Source: JAOADN01 sp049323795 (GTDB taxonomy: Bacteria; Pseudomonadota; Alphaproteobacteria; Rhodobacterales; Rhodobacteraceae). From it: a stretch of 64,000 nucleotides of DNA. The notes beneath the pieces are model-generated. The model had not been told where the DNA came from, ran no database searches, and saw only the letters and a list, made by a program, of their open reading frames with translations. Positions 1 to 8,726 of this stretch are shown here, piece after piece. Position 1 is the stretch's first letter. Each line of letters starts with the position of its first letter. Position numbers and translations under genes: made by a program. The stretch covers positions 78,316 to 142,315 of the forward strand of contig JBMOOH010000026.1 of NCBI GenBank assembly GCA_049323795.1, read 5' to 3'.

Positions 1-504
1 TCCGCTCAGCGACCCCGAAAGGGCCGTCACGACCCGACCGGTGACGCCGAAGACGACGGCGTTCGGCGGGATGACAAGCGGCGTCAGCGATTGCGGGCCG
101 GGCGTGACGGAATGATCAAACTCGATGACGCGCAGCCCAAGCCCCGCTCCCCGTGCCGTCATCGTGACCTGACCGCCCCGCCATGCCGTCCCGTCGAAAA
201 GCGCGGTCTGTCCCTCGTCCAGCACAAAGGCGGACCAGCCGGCGCGCGGGGTGATGAAATCCCAGCCGCCGTTGCTCCCGACGGCGATTTGCCCGTCCCT
301 GCCGCTCCACGCGTTCACGGCTCCGGCCGGAACCGCGTAGCAGACCCCGTCCACGACGGCCGGCGGAGGCAACGCGACCCCGCGTGACGCCAGGGTCAGC
401 CGCGAAACTGCGTCCAGCCGCACGAAGGCCTCGTTCACGGTGACATGCTTCTGTGCCTGTGCGGGCTGCACCAGTGGCAATCCCAGGTTTGGGGTCTCAG
501 TCAT
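1..504 (-). CDS. DUF2793 protein, partial (GTA cluster 3' gene)
   Basis: The reading frame begins MTETPNLGLPLVQPAQAQKH and runs off the left edge of the window, so only 168 codons are visible. The opening NLGLPL..AQAQKHVTVNEAF matches the DUF2793 family, which is often found directly behind the host-specificity gene of Rhodobacterales GTA clusters. The ATG lies 8 bases inside the end of the preceding GTA gene, so translation is probably coupled. The role is unknown. Its position suggests a tail-tip or capsid-fibre accessory, but that is inference from location only. Confidence 0.8.
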   Translation of the reverse strand, partial: MTETPNLGLPLVQPAQAQKHVTVNEAFVRLDAVSRLTLASRGVALPPPAVVDGVCYAVPAGAVNAWSGRDGQIAVGSNGGWDFITPRAGWSAFVLDEGQTALFDGTAWRGGQVTMTARGAGLGLRVIEFDHSVTPGPQSLTPLVIPPNAVVFGVTGRVVTALSGSLSG

Positions 505-3500
505 TGATGGTGATCCTCACGAATGCGCCGGTTCCGAAAACCTCCGAGACCTGCGCGACCGCGATCTCGTAGGGTGCCACCACTCCGTCAGCCACCCGAT
601 CGGCGGCCGGGTAGATCCATCTCGGCCCGGTTGCGACCGCTTCGCGGACGATGGCGCCGCCCGCGAGGACACGGACGACGTAGGCCTCGCTCGCCTCTCC
701 GAGCGGAACATCGAGCCCCGACCAGCCGTCGCCGCCGATGCGCGTGCGGCGTATCCAGGAAACTGTCCGATCCCCGCCGGGCGTCCCCGCGGCGCGCAGA
801 TGGGCCGGCGCATAGGGCCGCAGGCCCATGCCCGCGAAAGCCTCGGAGCGCTGCACGTAGCTCGGGTCCGAAGGATCGAGCCGCGCGGCGCCGATCCGGT
901 AGTTCCGCGCGAGATCCCTCTCGGCAAGGGTCAGGCCGATCTGCTGGGGCGCGCCGTCGAGCAGGACGACCAGGCTTCCCGCGGGCCAGCCGCCCGGCGC
1001 AACCCATTCGGTGCCGGCCTGTCCGCGCAGGCGATGCGAGAGGTCGTAGACACCGTCCGAAACCAGCGCGGCATCGCGGAACTGGAACACCTCCCACCGG
1101 TCGTTCGACCCGTCTCCGATGGCAATCAGGTTGGCTCCGTTCAAGAGCCTCGCCCGATCGACCGACAGGATCGTGCCGCGCGGCAACCTTACCCGAAGCG
1201 CCGGACCGCGGTCCCAGATCCCTGCCGCCTGGTAGGCAAGCGCCGTCTCGGTGACGCCGATCAGCGACGGGGACAGAAGTGTCCGGTTCAGCACGTATCC
1301 GCTGTCATCGGCCGAGGCATAGACGGCGACCGTCCCGGGCCAGGGGTTGGCCGCCACGGCCAGATGCGGCGCCTGCTCCACCTCCTGCCCCGTGATGAGC
1401 GGCAGATCGAGGAAGACCGCCTCGACCGGGGCCGCAGGAACGAAGGCCGGCAGCGGAGCCGGCTCCTCGGCTTCCGGGGATGCGTCCTGCGCGCTCCGCT
1501 CCAGCCGCACGGCTTCGACCGACAGGGCTCCTGCCTGCTCCACCCTGTCGATACGATAGGTATGGCCCGATCCGCCCGCAAGTCGGACGATGTCGCCCGC
1601 CCCGATCCACCCCATCGACGGCGGAAGGGCGAACCGGGCAGTATCCCGCGCCACCCGCGCCTGCGCAAGCCAGCGCTCGGCAATCCCGCGGGCCTCGGCT
1701 GTCAGAAGGGACAGGGACATCTCGCTTGCGGCGACCGAGACGGGGTCCTCGCCCGGAAAGACCGCTTCCGCGATACGCGCCGCAAAATCCCTCTCGGCTT
1801 CCACGTAGCCCAGTCGCACGCGCCCGGAGATCTCGGCCGCTGCGGCGCGGGTCAGTTCGACCTTCCCGTCCGCGATCTCGTCGAGCGCGGTCATGTCCGC
1901 GGTGACCTCGGTCGTTCCCCCCAGCCCGCGCTGGCGGAACTGCACCTCCCCGTCCCGCTCCGTGGCGTCAAATCCGTAGGCCAGCATCAGGGGCTGGATC
2001 GCGGCACGGCCGGTCGTGACATCGGCCACCGAATAGCCGCGCACCAGCCCGTAGAGCCGCGACACGTCGGGCATCAGACCAGACCGGCCGGCGATCTCCG
2101 ACACGACGCCCGCCAGCGGCTGCGAACTGGTCCTTCCGCTGACCCAGTGGCCCGTGCGGTAGTTCACCGCGTCCGACCACAACTCGCCCCGCGCGGGGAA
2201 TTCCGGAAAGGGGCGGGTGTCCCACGCCCAGACATGCGCCCGGTCCATGTCGATCATGCGTCCGGCGTAGCGGTCCGAGACAGGGTTGCGCCCCGGGTCG
2301 CTCCAGTAGGACAAAATCGCCCTGAGGTACTGCATCTGGATCAGATCGTCGCGGCGTCCGTCCGAGAAATGCGGAAGCCGGGACTCCGACGATTTGGCAT
2401 CGATGAACCGGTTGGGTTCGTTGGTCCCCTTGTCCACGGCAGGACAGCCGAACTCGGTGAACCAGATCGGCTTGGACCGGGGGATCCACGCGGTCGGAAC
2501 AGGCTGGCGGACCCCGCCCAGGCGCTCGTGATGGGAGTTGTCCCACCAGTTGCGGATGTCTTTGTACCGCCAGACCCAGGGTTCGCCGTACTGCCCGTCG
2601 GTGATCGGGGTGCGGATCTGGGACAGGCGATGCTCGGGCTGGGCATAGTACCAGTCGTACCCCTCCCCGCCTTCGATTCCCGCCTGCAGGTAGCCAAGGT
2701 CGTAGACGGATCCCCACCCTGAATCGAGATGCGCATCGCCCTCGCGCCAGTCCGACAGCGGCATGTAGTTGTCGATCCCGACGAAATCCGCGTTGGGATC
2801 GGCCCAGAGCGGATCGAGGTGGAAATAGCGGTTCCCCTCGCCGTCCTGATAGCCGGAATATTCCGACCAGTCGGCGGCGTAGCCGATCTTCGCCCCGGTT
2901 CCGAGCACGAGGCGGACATCGGCCGCAAGCTGCCGCAGGGCCTGCACGGCAGGAAAGCCATCGCCGGCCCCCCTGACCTGGGTAAGCCCGCGCATTTCCG
3001 ATCCGATGCAGAAGGCATCCACCCCCCCCGCCGCCGCGCAGACATGCGCATAGTGCAGGATGAAGCGCCGGTACGACCATTCGTCCGGTCCCGAGTAGAC
3101 GATCATCCCGGCCTGCGTCTGGAAATCCCCCGCCGCGGCGGTCCCGAAGAATGCCGCAACCTCGGCTTCGGCTGCCACGCTGCGGTCGGGAGAGCCGGCC
3201 AGCCCCGGAGCGACCGAACTGGTGATGCGTCCGCGCCAGGGAAATGACGGCTGCTCGCGACCGGGCCGCCAGGGATCGGCGCGGCCGTTGCCGGCGATCT
3301 GCTCCATCAGAAGAAAGGGGTAGAGCATGACGGCCTTGCCCGCCCGCTTCGCCGCGCCGATCGCCTCGATCACCGAGGCGTCGGCCGGCGTGCCCCCGTA
3401 GGCGGGGCGTCCGTCGATCCGGACAACCTCCTGCGCGGCGGCACGCGCGATCCCTCCGGCCTGCCAGGGCATCCCGGCCGCGTCGTATTGCGCGGTCTCG

Positions 3501-4396
3501 ACCTTCGGCCGCACCCTGCACTGTCCGCAGCGCAGATCGTCGCCGAACCACGACACCACGAGCGAAACCGACCCGCAGGCCGGCAGTTCCTCGCCCAGCG
3601 CCCCGAGCGACTGCTCGAAGTCGGTCCGGGATCCGGGCCGGTGCATGTTGACCGCTGCCGTCTCGGCCAGCCCCTTGCGGACATAGACCGGCGTTGTCGC
3701 AAGCGCATACTCCCCGGTGCCGGGAATGAGGGCGACCGCCTTCACCCCTTGCGTCAGGTTCGGGGTGCCGCCCTGGTCCTGAACGGCCCGGACAACCTCG
3801 AAACTGAACTGGGGAACCCGGTTGCCGAAGGCACCGAGCGCGAGATCCTCGATCACCACATAGGCCGTTCCCCGATAGGCCGGCGCCTCGCCCTCGCCTT
3901 CCACGGCCGCGATCTTCGGATCGGGAAGCTGATCCTCCGATCCCGGATAGACGCGCAGGTTCAGGTCCTGCGCCGCGATCTCCCGACCGTCGGCCCAGAC
4001 ACGTCCGACGCGCGTGATCTCGCCCTCGCAAAGGGCAACGGCGAGGCTCACCGAGTAGGAATACTCCGTCACGCGCGGACTGGGCGCACCCTTGCCGCCG
4101 CCGGTGCGGCGCACGGTCTCGACGAAACGGGACGCCCAGATGACCTGGCCCGGCAACCGCATCCGTCCCCAGACCTGCCCCACCGGGGCGCCCTCGCTCG
4201 CCCCTGTCAGGCGGAGACGGTCCAGACGTCCGGTCTCGACGGCCCGGCTCCCTGCCCCGAGAAGCTTCTGGTCGATGACACGGCCCACGGTCGCACCGAC
4301 CGCACGCCCGATCACGGGCCCTGAAAGCCCGAGAACGGATCCGCCAAAGCCGGCTCCGATGGCGCCTCCGGCAGCAGAAAGCAGGATGGTTGCCAT
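497..4396 (-). CDS. g15: GTA host-specificity / tail tip protein (gp15, megatron)
   Basis: This 1299-residue protein is the largest of the cluster and matches RcGTA gp15 (Rcc01698) in length and place. In that particle it forms the tail tip and the iris/penetration device. The N-terminal 30 residues are a Gly/Ala-rich hydrophobic stretch. A GTA TIM-barrel-like domain lies in the middle, with FVGIDNYMPL near residue 540 and WFTEFGCPAVDKG near residue 650. The C-terminal third matches phage tail-3/Rcc01698-like regions. It starts TAATG-coupled (1 base overlap) with the peptidase gene upstream. No frameshift is visible, which argues that the GTA is maintained. Confidence 0.93.
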   Translation of the reverse strand: MATILLSAAGGAIGAGFGGSVLGLSGPVIGRAVGATVGRVIDQKLLGAGSRAVETGRLDRLRLTGASEGAPVGQVWGRMRLPGQVIWASRFVETVRRTGGGKGAPSPRVTEYSYSVSLAVALCEGEITRVGRVWADGREIAAQDLNLRVYPGSEDQLPDPKIAAVEGEGEAPAYRGTAYVVIEDLALGAFGNRVPQFSFEVVRAVQDQGGTPNLTQGVKAVALIPGTGEYALATTPVYVRKGLAETAAVNMHRPGSRTDFEQSLGALGEELPACGSVSLVVSWFGDDLRCGQCRVRPKVETAQYDAAGMPWQAGGIARAAAQEVVRIDGRPAYGGTPADASVIEAIGAAKRAGKAVMLYPFLLMEQIAGNGRADPWRPGREQPSFPWRGRITSSVAPGLAGSPDRSVAAEAEVAAFFGTAAAGDFQTQAGMIVYSGPDEWSYRRFILHYAHVCAAAGGVDAFCIGSEMRGLTQVRGAGDGFPAVQALRQLAADVRLVLGTGAKIGYAADWSEYSGYQDGEGNRYFHLDPLWADPNADFVGIDNYMPLSDWREGDAHLDSGWGSVYDLGYLQAGIEGGEGYDWYYAQPEHRLSQIRTPITDGQYGEPWVWRYKDIRNWWDNSHHERLGGVRQPVPTAWIPRSKPIWFTEFGCPAVDKGTNEPNRFIDAKSSESRLPHFSDGRRDDLIQMQYLRAILSYWSDPGRNPVSDRYAGRMIDMDRAHVWAWDTRPFPEFPARGELWSDAVNYRTGHWVSGRTSSQPLAGVVSEIAGRSGLMPDVSRLYGLVRGYSVADVTTGRAAIQPLMLAYGFDATERDGEVQFRQRGLGGTTEVTADMTALDEIADGKVELTRAAAAEISGRVRLGYVEAERDFAARIAEAVFPGEDPVSVAASEMSLSLLTAEARGIAERWLAQARVARDTARFALPPSMGWIGAGDIVRLAGGSGHTYRIDRVEQAGALSVEAVRLERSAQDASPEAEEPAPLPAFVPAAPVEAVFLDLPLITGQEVEQAPHLAVAANPWPGTVAVYASADDSGYVLNRTLLSPSLIGVTETALAYQAAGIWDRGPALRVRLPRGTILSVDRARLLNGANLIAIGDGSNDRWEVFQFRDAALVSDGVYDLSHRLRGQAGTEWVAPGGWPAGSLVVLLDGAPQQIGLTLAERDLARNYRIGAARLDPSDPSYVQRSEAFAGMGLRPYAPAHLRAAGTPGGDRTVSWIRRTRIGGDGWSGLDVPLGEASEAYVVRVLAGGAIVREAVATGPRWIYPAADRVADGVVAPYEIAVAQVSEVFGTGAFVRITIND

Positions 4397-4842
4397 TAGA
4401 CCGACACCTCAGGAAATGAAAAACGCGCGACGATCCGTCTGCGCCACGGCAGCGAAAGCGGACTCTCCAGAACGCCGTGGCCGGTGTAGGCGTGGACGAA
4501 GGTTGCCTCCGCCCCGGTCCTCGCCAGGATGCCGAGATGCTTGGCGATGCCGCGCTCCCTCAGACGGAATAGGAGCGCCATGCCCGGCATGTCCGGCTCC
4601 CCGCTGCCGACGCTCACAAGATGGCGCGCTGCGGCTTCGAACAGCGCCTCCCGCCCCTCGCATTCGGACCAGTCGGGCGTATAGGGCGGAACCGGGCCGG
4701 GTTCCGTCCCGTAAACTTCCCGCCAGACCCCCCGGACAAGGCCGAGACAGTCGCACCCCTCGCCCCTGATCGCGGCTTGGTGGACGTACGGAGTGCCGAT
4801 CCACGCACGGGCCCGCGCCAGCGCTGCCTCGCCGGATGCCAT
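4396..4842 (-). CDS. g14: GTA NlpC/P60 peptidase (gp14)
   Basis: This 148-residue protein belongs to the NlpC/P60 cysteine peptidase superfamily, as RcGTA gp14 does. In the particle it is thought to open recipient peptidoglycan during DNA delivery. The catalytic cysteine is in the signature EGCDCLGLVRGVW (near residue 33) and the likely histidine is in AKHLGI. A second ATG lies one codon upstream (4845). The start overlaps the stop of the gp13 gene (TGATG arrangement), giving coupled translation. The length is normal for the family. Confidence 0.93.
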   Translation of the reverse strand: MASGEAALARARAWIGTPYVHQAAIRGEGCDCLGLVRGVWREVYGTEPGPVPPYTPDWSECEGREALFEAAARHLVSVGSGEPDMPGMALLFRLRERGIAKHLGILARTGAEATFVHAYTGHGVLESPLSLPWRRRIVARFSFPEVSV

Positions 4843-5732
4843 CATCGGCGCAGGCTCCCGCCGTCGTTGGCCCCGCCGCTCACCGGATAGGACATCAGCC
4901 AATCCTCGCCAGGAATATGAGGAAATCCACGAAAGTTCATGAAGTTGCTGAATTTCAGACGGCACGTTTCCGCCCGCTTGTCGCATCCGGCCTCGATTCG
5001 GATCTGGTCGCCCGGCTGCGGCCGGATGCCGAGCGGTTCCCACAGCTCGATGATCCGTCCTCCGTCATCGGCAGGCCCGTCGGCCTTCACCACGCCCGAC
5101 AGCCCGAGGGCGTTACCGCTCGTCACGACAAGCCGGCCCTTCTCGAACCAGCGCGCGTCCTGCGCAAGCGGACCGGCAAGCCGGAACACGCGCGCGTCGC
5201 TGCCCGCCTCGACCGGACCGGTCACGCTGTAGCCGGGCTGCGACAGGTCGAAGCGGCACGCCCTGTCCCCGAGGACCGCGCTGCAGCGCGCGTGATAGAT
5301 CCGCCCCATCGGTCGGTTCAGGGCCTCGGACAGCCCGCGCAGTTCGGCGGTGAACGCCCCGCCGCTTGCCGTGACCTCGCCGATCGTGCCGCGGAAGACG
5401 AGTGTTCGCATCTCGGCATCGGCCCAGTTCACCAGCCAGACCCTGACCTCGGCGCCATCGTACCGGCCTGCGCGGAGATCGGCCTCGGTGATCGCGTCCG
5501 ACCTCAGCGCGCCGAACACCTCGGTGTTGTCCACCGCAAGGCCGGTGCTCTGGCTCAGCGCCTTCGCGGTGAAACCCGAATTCGCGCGGAAGCGTACGCC
5601 CTCGAAGCTCATGTCCCGGTCATGGTCCGTGAAGCCGAGTTCCGTTCCGTCGCTCCGGCGTACCGCGATGGCCCGTGCCACCGTCGTCGCCCCTCCGGAC
5701 AGGTGCCGGGCAAGGTCGGGCGAAAATGTCAC
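4842..5732 (-). CDS. g13: GTA hub protein, DUF2163 (gp13)
   Basis: This 296-residue protein matches RcGTA gp13 (Rcc01696), the baseplate hub. It carries an N-terminal DUF2163 region and a C-terminal phage BR0599-type domain. The C-terminal part has the cysteine pattern CDKRAETCRLKF followed by NFRGFPHIPGEDW, typical of this family, and an earlier cysteine pair in YHARCSAVLGDRACRFDL. These cysteines resemble the iron-sulfur site described for the RcGTA hub; that link is inferred. It overlaps gp12 by 4 bases. Confidence 0.92.
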   Translation of the reverse strand: MTFSPDLARHLSGGATTVARAIAVRRSDGTELGFTDHDRDMSFEGVRFRANSGFTAKALSQSTGLAVDNTEVFGALRSDAITEADLRAGRYDGAEVRVWLVNWADAEMRTLVFRGTIGEVTASGGAFTAELRGLSEALNRPMGRIYHARCSAVLGDRACRFDLSQPGYSVTGPVEAGSDARVFRLAGPLAQDARWFEKGRLVVTSGNALGLSGVVKADGPADDGGRIIELWEPLGIRPQPGDQIRIEAGCDKRAETCRLKFSNFMNFRGFPHIPGEDWLMSYPVSGGANDGGSLRR

Positions 5733-6361
5733 AGCCTGACCTCCACGACCGGAACCTGCGGAACGTCGCCCGCCTGGAAGGACGCAACGGATACCATGAT
5801 GCGATCGGTATCGAACCGGACCGGCACGTCGAACTCGTAGCCGGCGGTCACCTGCTCTCCGGGCGCCGGCGCAGTCTGGAATGTCACCAGGCCCGTTGCG
5901 GTATCGACGACATAGTGGATGCCTTCCACCTGCTCGTCGCCTTGAAGCCCGATGCGGACCGTGCCGGAGACGGGCTTCGCTATCCGGCGGATCGCCGCAC
6001 CGGTTCCGGACTGGTAGCGCTTGGTCAGCTGGAACGATGTGCTAGCCCCGTCGCCCAGCGCGACGATCTGATCGTCGTAGGCCACCTGGGCCGAGGGCAG
6101 ACAGGACTTGTAGTCGGCCCAGTCCTTCCACCGGAACGCGAAAAGCTGCCCCTTCCGGGCCTCGAAGAAGGCGATCAGCTCGGAAAGGTCGTCGAGGCTG
6201 CGCAGGCTCAGCCCGGCGTCATAGCGCCTGCGCGACTCCGCCCAGGGCGTGTTGCGCTCCTCGAACCCGTTCGACAGCGCCACGATCTCGGTGCGCCGCT
6301 CGGGCCCCCCGACCGAACCGAAGCTCAGTGCGGCGGGGAACCGGACCTCGTGAAACGACAT
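5729..6361 (-). CDS. g12: GTA distal tail protein, DUF2460 (gp12)
   Basis: This 210-residue protein belongs to the DUF2460/TIGR02217 family and matches RcGTA gp12 (Rcc01695), which forms the distal tail ring below the tube. Family hallmarks are the opening MSFHEVRFPAALSFGS, GGPERRTEIVALSNGFEERN, and ARKGQLFAFRWKDWADYKS. The gene ends in a 4-base overlap with gp13, so the tail-tip genes 12-13-14-15 form one coupled unit. The length is normal. Confidence 0.94.
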   Translation of the reverse strand: MSFHEVRFPAALSFGSVGGPERRTEIVALSNGFEERNTPWAESRRRYDAGLSLRSLDDLSELIAFFEARKGQLFAFRWKDWADYKSCLPSAQVAYDDQIVALGDGASTSFQLTKRYQSGTGAAIRRIAKPVSGTVRIGLQGDEQVEGIHYVVDTATGLVTFQTAPAPGEQVTAGYEFDVPVRFDTDRIMVSVASFQAGDVPQVPVVEVRL

Positions 6362-6376
6362 CTTCTGCCTCTCCCC

Positions 6377-7039
6377 TCAGCGGTTGCGTTCACCGCGCGC
6401 GAGCGCGCGCGACACCTGCGCGGCGATCTGACTTTGGCTGCGCTCGAAGCCCCGGACATCCGGCGTCGCCACGTTGATCGTGACGTTCACGGCACGCCCC
6501 CCGCCCTGTGCCTGCACGCCGAGCCGCCCGTCGGCGCCCCGCGCCAGCGGCATGATGGCCTCGGCCCCTGCCTCGCCCATCAGCCCCCTTCCACCACGCA
6601 TGGGAAACATGGTCGGACCGCTCACCACGCCGCCTCTTGCGAACGGCATGACGCGCCCCTGGGCAAAGGGCGCACCCGTCTCGAAGGGGAAGAGCCCGCT
6701 CAGCAGTGCATTGATCCCGTTGGCGATGGCCCCCCCGGCGGCCTGCTCGACGGGCCGACGGGCAATCGCGTAGACGCTGTCCAGTATGGACGCGGAAACC
6801 TGCTTCAGCGCATCCGAGAGTTTGGTTCCGTCGAAGATCAGGCCGTCGAATGCCCGCCCGAGGCTCCGGCCGACCGCCCCGGACAGCGCATTCGCCTCTC
6901 GTGCCGTGAAGGTCATGCTTTCCTGCATGCGCCGCAGCTCCGCGTCGAAGGCCGCGGTCATCGCCTCGGCCCCCGACATGGTCGCTTCAAGCCGCGCCGC
7001 CGCCTCGCTCAAGCTGTCCAGCCGGTCCGCATCCGCCAT
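6377..7039 (-). CDS. g11: GTA tape measure protein (gp11)
   Basis: At 220 residues this is very short for a tape measure, but RcGTA gp11 (Rcc01694) is about the same size, in line with the short GTA tail. The centre has alternating hydrophobic segments (SALKQVSASILDSVYAIARR) and a Gly/Ala-rich part (GGVVSGPTMFPMRGGRG, EAGAEAIMPL) typical of phage tail tape measure C-termini. ATG 7039 (MADADRL) is chosen; an in-frame start at 7054 is possible. It overlaps the end of the small chaperone gene before it by about 50 bases. Confidence 0.88.
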   Translation of the reverse strand: MADADRLDSLSEAAARLEATMSGAEAMTAAFDAELRRMQESMTFTAREANALSGAVGRSLGRAFDGLIFDGTKLSDALKQVSASILDSVYAIARRPVEQAAGGAIANGINALLSGLFPFETGAPFAQGRVMPFARGGVVSGPTMFPMRGGRGLMGEAGAEAIMPLARGADGRLGVQAQGGGRAVNVTINVATPDVRGFERSQSQIAAQVSRALARGERNR

Positions 7040-7235
7040 GCTTTTCCCCCGCATTCCTGTCCGGCCAGGCCGCCATCAGGTCGGCAAGCCCTCCGCGGCT
7101 CATCGGTCGCGCCGACGCCGGATCGCCCAGCATCAGCATCAGTTCTGCCGGTGTCAGCCGCCAGAATTCGGCAGGCGTCAGCCCGAGTCCCCCGAGACCC
7201 GCCCGCATGAGCCCGGGCCAGTCGAGTCCGGCCAT
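6987..7235 (-). CDS. g10.1: GTA tail assembly chaperone-like protein (gp10.1)
   Basis: This 82-residue frame begins MAGLDWPGLMRAGLGGLGL and continues TPAEFWRLTPAELMLML, the pattern of the phage tail assembly chaperone family found between gp10 and gp11 in GTA clusters. It starts 2 bases after gp10 ends. The C-terminal ~20 residues (Gly-rich) run into the start of gp11 in another frame and do not look conserved. Such proteins are assembly factors absent from the finished particle. Confidence 0.78.
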   Translation of the reverse strand: MAGLDWPGLMRAGLGGLGLTPAEFWRLTPAELMLMLGDPASARPMSRGGLADLMAAWPDRNAGEKHGGCGPAGQLERGGGAA

Positions 7236-7237
7236 CC

Positions 7238-7555
7238 TCAGCCGTCCGGAACCGTGAAGGCCCGCGCCAGAAGTTCCGCCGCGATGCGCGCCGCGCCGAT
7301 CGGCCCGCCGCCCAGATCCGCGCGCCCCAGATCGTCGGGGCTGCCGTTCCATCCGCCGCCCCTCAGTCCGGCCGCGACCACGAGCAGCACGTCGCGGACG
7401 GAAAACGCACGCGCCTCGAACCGCCCCGCCATGGCGAGCAGACTGTCGGTCCCGAGCCCCGCCTCGAGTTCGGCAAGCGCGCCGAGCGTCAGCTTGGCAA
7501 TGCGCCGCTCCCCGTTCAGGACGACCTCCACCTCTCCCGCGAATGGGTTCGCCAT
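7238..7555 (-). CDS. g10: GTA tail assembly chaperone (gp10)
   Basis: This 105-residue protein begins MANPFAGEVEVVLNGERR, followed by KLTLGALAELEAGLG, the signature of the GTA gp10 family (phage TAC group). It probably helps load tube subunits on the tape measure, as lambda gpG does; the function is inferred by analogy. The ATG overlaps the TGA of the tail tube gene by one base. The length is normal. Confidence 0.9.
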   Translation of the reverse strand: MANPFAGEVEVVLNGERRIAKLTLGALAELEAGLGTDSLLAMAGRFEARAFSVRDVLLVVAAGLRGGGWNGSPDDLGRADLGGGPIGAARIAAELLARAFTVPDG

Positions 7556-7968
7556 CAGGCGGCCGTGAAGGTCAGAAGCCCCGCCGAGGCAAGCGCGATC
7601 TCGTAGGTGGCCTCGCCGTTGTAGGTGCCCGCATACTCGATCGAGGTGATCTGAAACGGCCCTTCCACGATCCCGAAGCTCGGGATGATGACCTGGAACA
7701 TCTCGACCGTGCCGCCGAAGAATATCTGCCGTGCACGGTCGTCCGAACTCGCGTCGAGAAAGACGCCGGACCCCGAAACGCTTGCCGAACGCACCCCGGC
7801 ACCCGAGAGCAGCTCGCGCCAGCCGCCCTGGCTTTCCAGGCTGGTGACATCGACCGTCTCGGCATTGAAGCTGATCCGCGTCGCCCGCAGGCCGGCTATG
7901 GTGGAGTACTGAAGCCCGCCGGTCAGGTCGAGCTTGATGAGAAGGTCTTTGCCGCTCTGGGCTGCCAT
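7555..7968 (-). CDS. g9: GTA major tail protein (gp9)
   Basis: This 137-residue protein matches RcGTA gp9 (Rcc01691), the tail tube subunit of the phage major tail protein 2 family. Family features are GKDLLIKLD, SFNAETVDVTSLESQGGWREL, and the end YNGEATYEIALASAGLLTFTAA. ATG 7968 is chosen because an AGGAG sits 7 bases upstream; a GTG two codons earlier would be too close to it. It is separated by 18 bases from gp8, the only clear gap among the tail genes. Confidence 0.93.
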   Translation of the reverse strand: MAAQSGKDLLIKLDLTGGLQYSTIAGLRATRISFNAETVDVTSLESQGGWRELLSGAGVRSASVSGSGVFLDASSDDRARQIFFGGTVEMFQVIIPSFGIVEGPFQITSIEYAGTYNGEATYEIALASAGLLTFTAA

Positions 7969-7986
7969 GTTCACGCTCCTGGAATC

Positions 7987-8394
7987 TCAGTCCTCGACGC
8001 GCGCGCGGAACGTCATGTCGATCCGCCGCACGTCCGCCTCTTCGACCCGCCGCGCCCGCGCGCGGAGGAACCACAAGCCCACAAGGCGGCCACGCGACAG
8101 CACGAGCGCTGCCCCCGTGAGAGCATCGGACACCGCCGCCGCGACAGCCTTGGCGGTCTGGAACCCGCCGTCGTCGCTCACGATGCTCACCACGAATTCG
8201 TGAAACGCCCCGCGCCCGGTCTGGTCCGAGGCGTCCCTGACGTCCTCCGGTCCGATCGAGACATAGGTTCCGGCAGTGATGCCGGGCGGCGCTGAATCGT
8301 AGATCGCCCCGTTCACCAGCGCATCTATCGCACCGTCGGCGGCCAGCCGCTGGAAGATCGCCATCTGAAGCGCCAAGGCCGTCCCGTAGCTCAT
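7987..8394 (-). CDS. g8: GTA tail terminator, DUF3168 (gp8)
   Basis: This 135-residue protein belongs to DUF3168 and matches RcGTA gp8 (Rcc01690), the tail terminator that caps the tube at the head end. Visible features are LALQMAIFQRLAADGAI, VNGAIYDSAPPG, TYVSIGPEDVRDASD, and HEFVVSIVSDDGGFQTAKA. It overlaps the stopper gene by 4 bases (ATGA). The length is normal and there is no sign of decay. Confidence 0.9.
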   Translation of the reverse strand: MSYGTALALQMAIFQRLAADGAIDALVNGAIYDSAPPGITAGTYVSIGPEDVRDASDQTGRGAFHEFVVSIVSDDGGFQTAKAVAAAVSDALTGAALVLSRGRLVGLWFLRARARRVEEADVRRIDMTFRARVED

Positions 8395-8726
8395 GCCACC
8401 GTCTCCTCCGTTGCGACGCAGAGCAGGTAGTGCCCGCGCGGATCGGCCTCCGTGACGGCCGCGATCTTGTAGATCCGGCTGCCGTCGCGGAATCTCTGCT
8501 CGGGCTTCGGACGCGATGGCGCGCCGACCGCCGAGGCGCGCACGATGATCCGGTAGGTCACCGACGACAGCGTCACGGCTTCCCCGGCCGTCTCCCGGCC
8601 CGTCCCCGGAATGATCTGGGCCCAGTGGGTGCCCCGCGGCACCCAGTTCAGCCGCGCCCCCCCGGCCCCGTCCGCCTGCCGCAGCGCCTGCTCGAGCACG
8701 AGCCTGCGGTTCAGGACCGGCGTCAT
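8391..8726 (-). CDS. g7: GTA head-tail stopper (gp7)
   Basis: This 111-residue protein matches the phage head closure family (SPP1 gp16-like), corresponding to RcGTA gp7 (Rcc01689). It contains WVPRGTHWAQIIPGTGRET and the beta-rich tail FRDGSRIYKIAAVTEADPRG followed by YLLCVATEE. It is coupled by 4-base overlaps at both ends (gp6 upstream, gp8 downstream). It is thought to close the connector after DNA packaging. Confidence 0.9.
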   Translation of the reverse strand: MTPVLNRRLVLEQALRQADGAGGARLNWVPRGTHWAQIIPGTGRETAGEAVTLSSVTYRIIVRASAVGAPSRPKPEQRFRDGSRIYKIAAVTEADPRGHYLLCVATEETVA

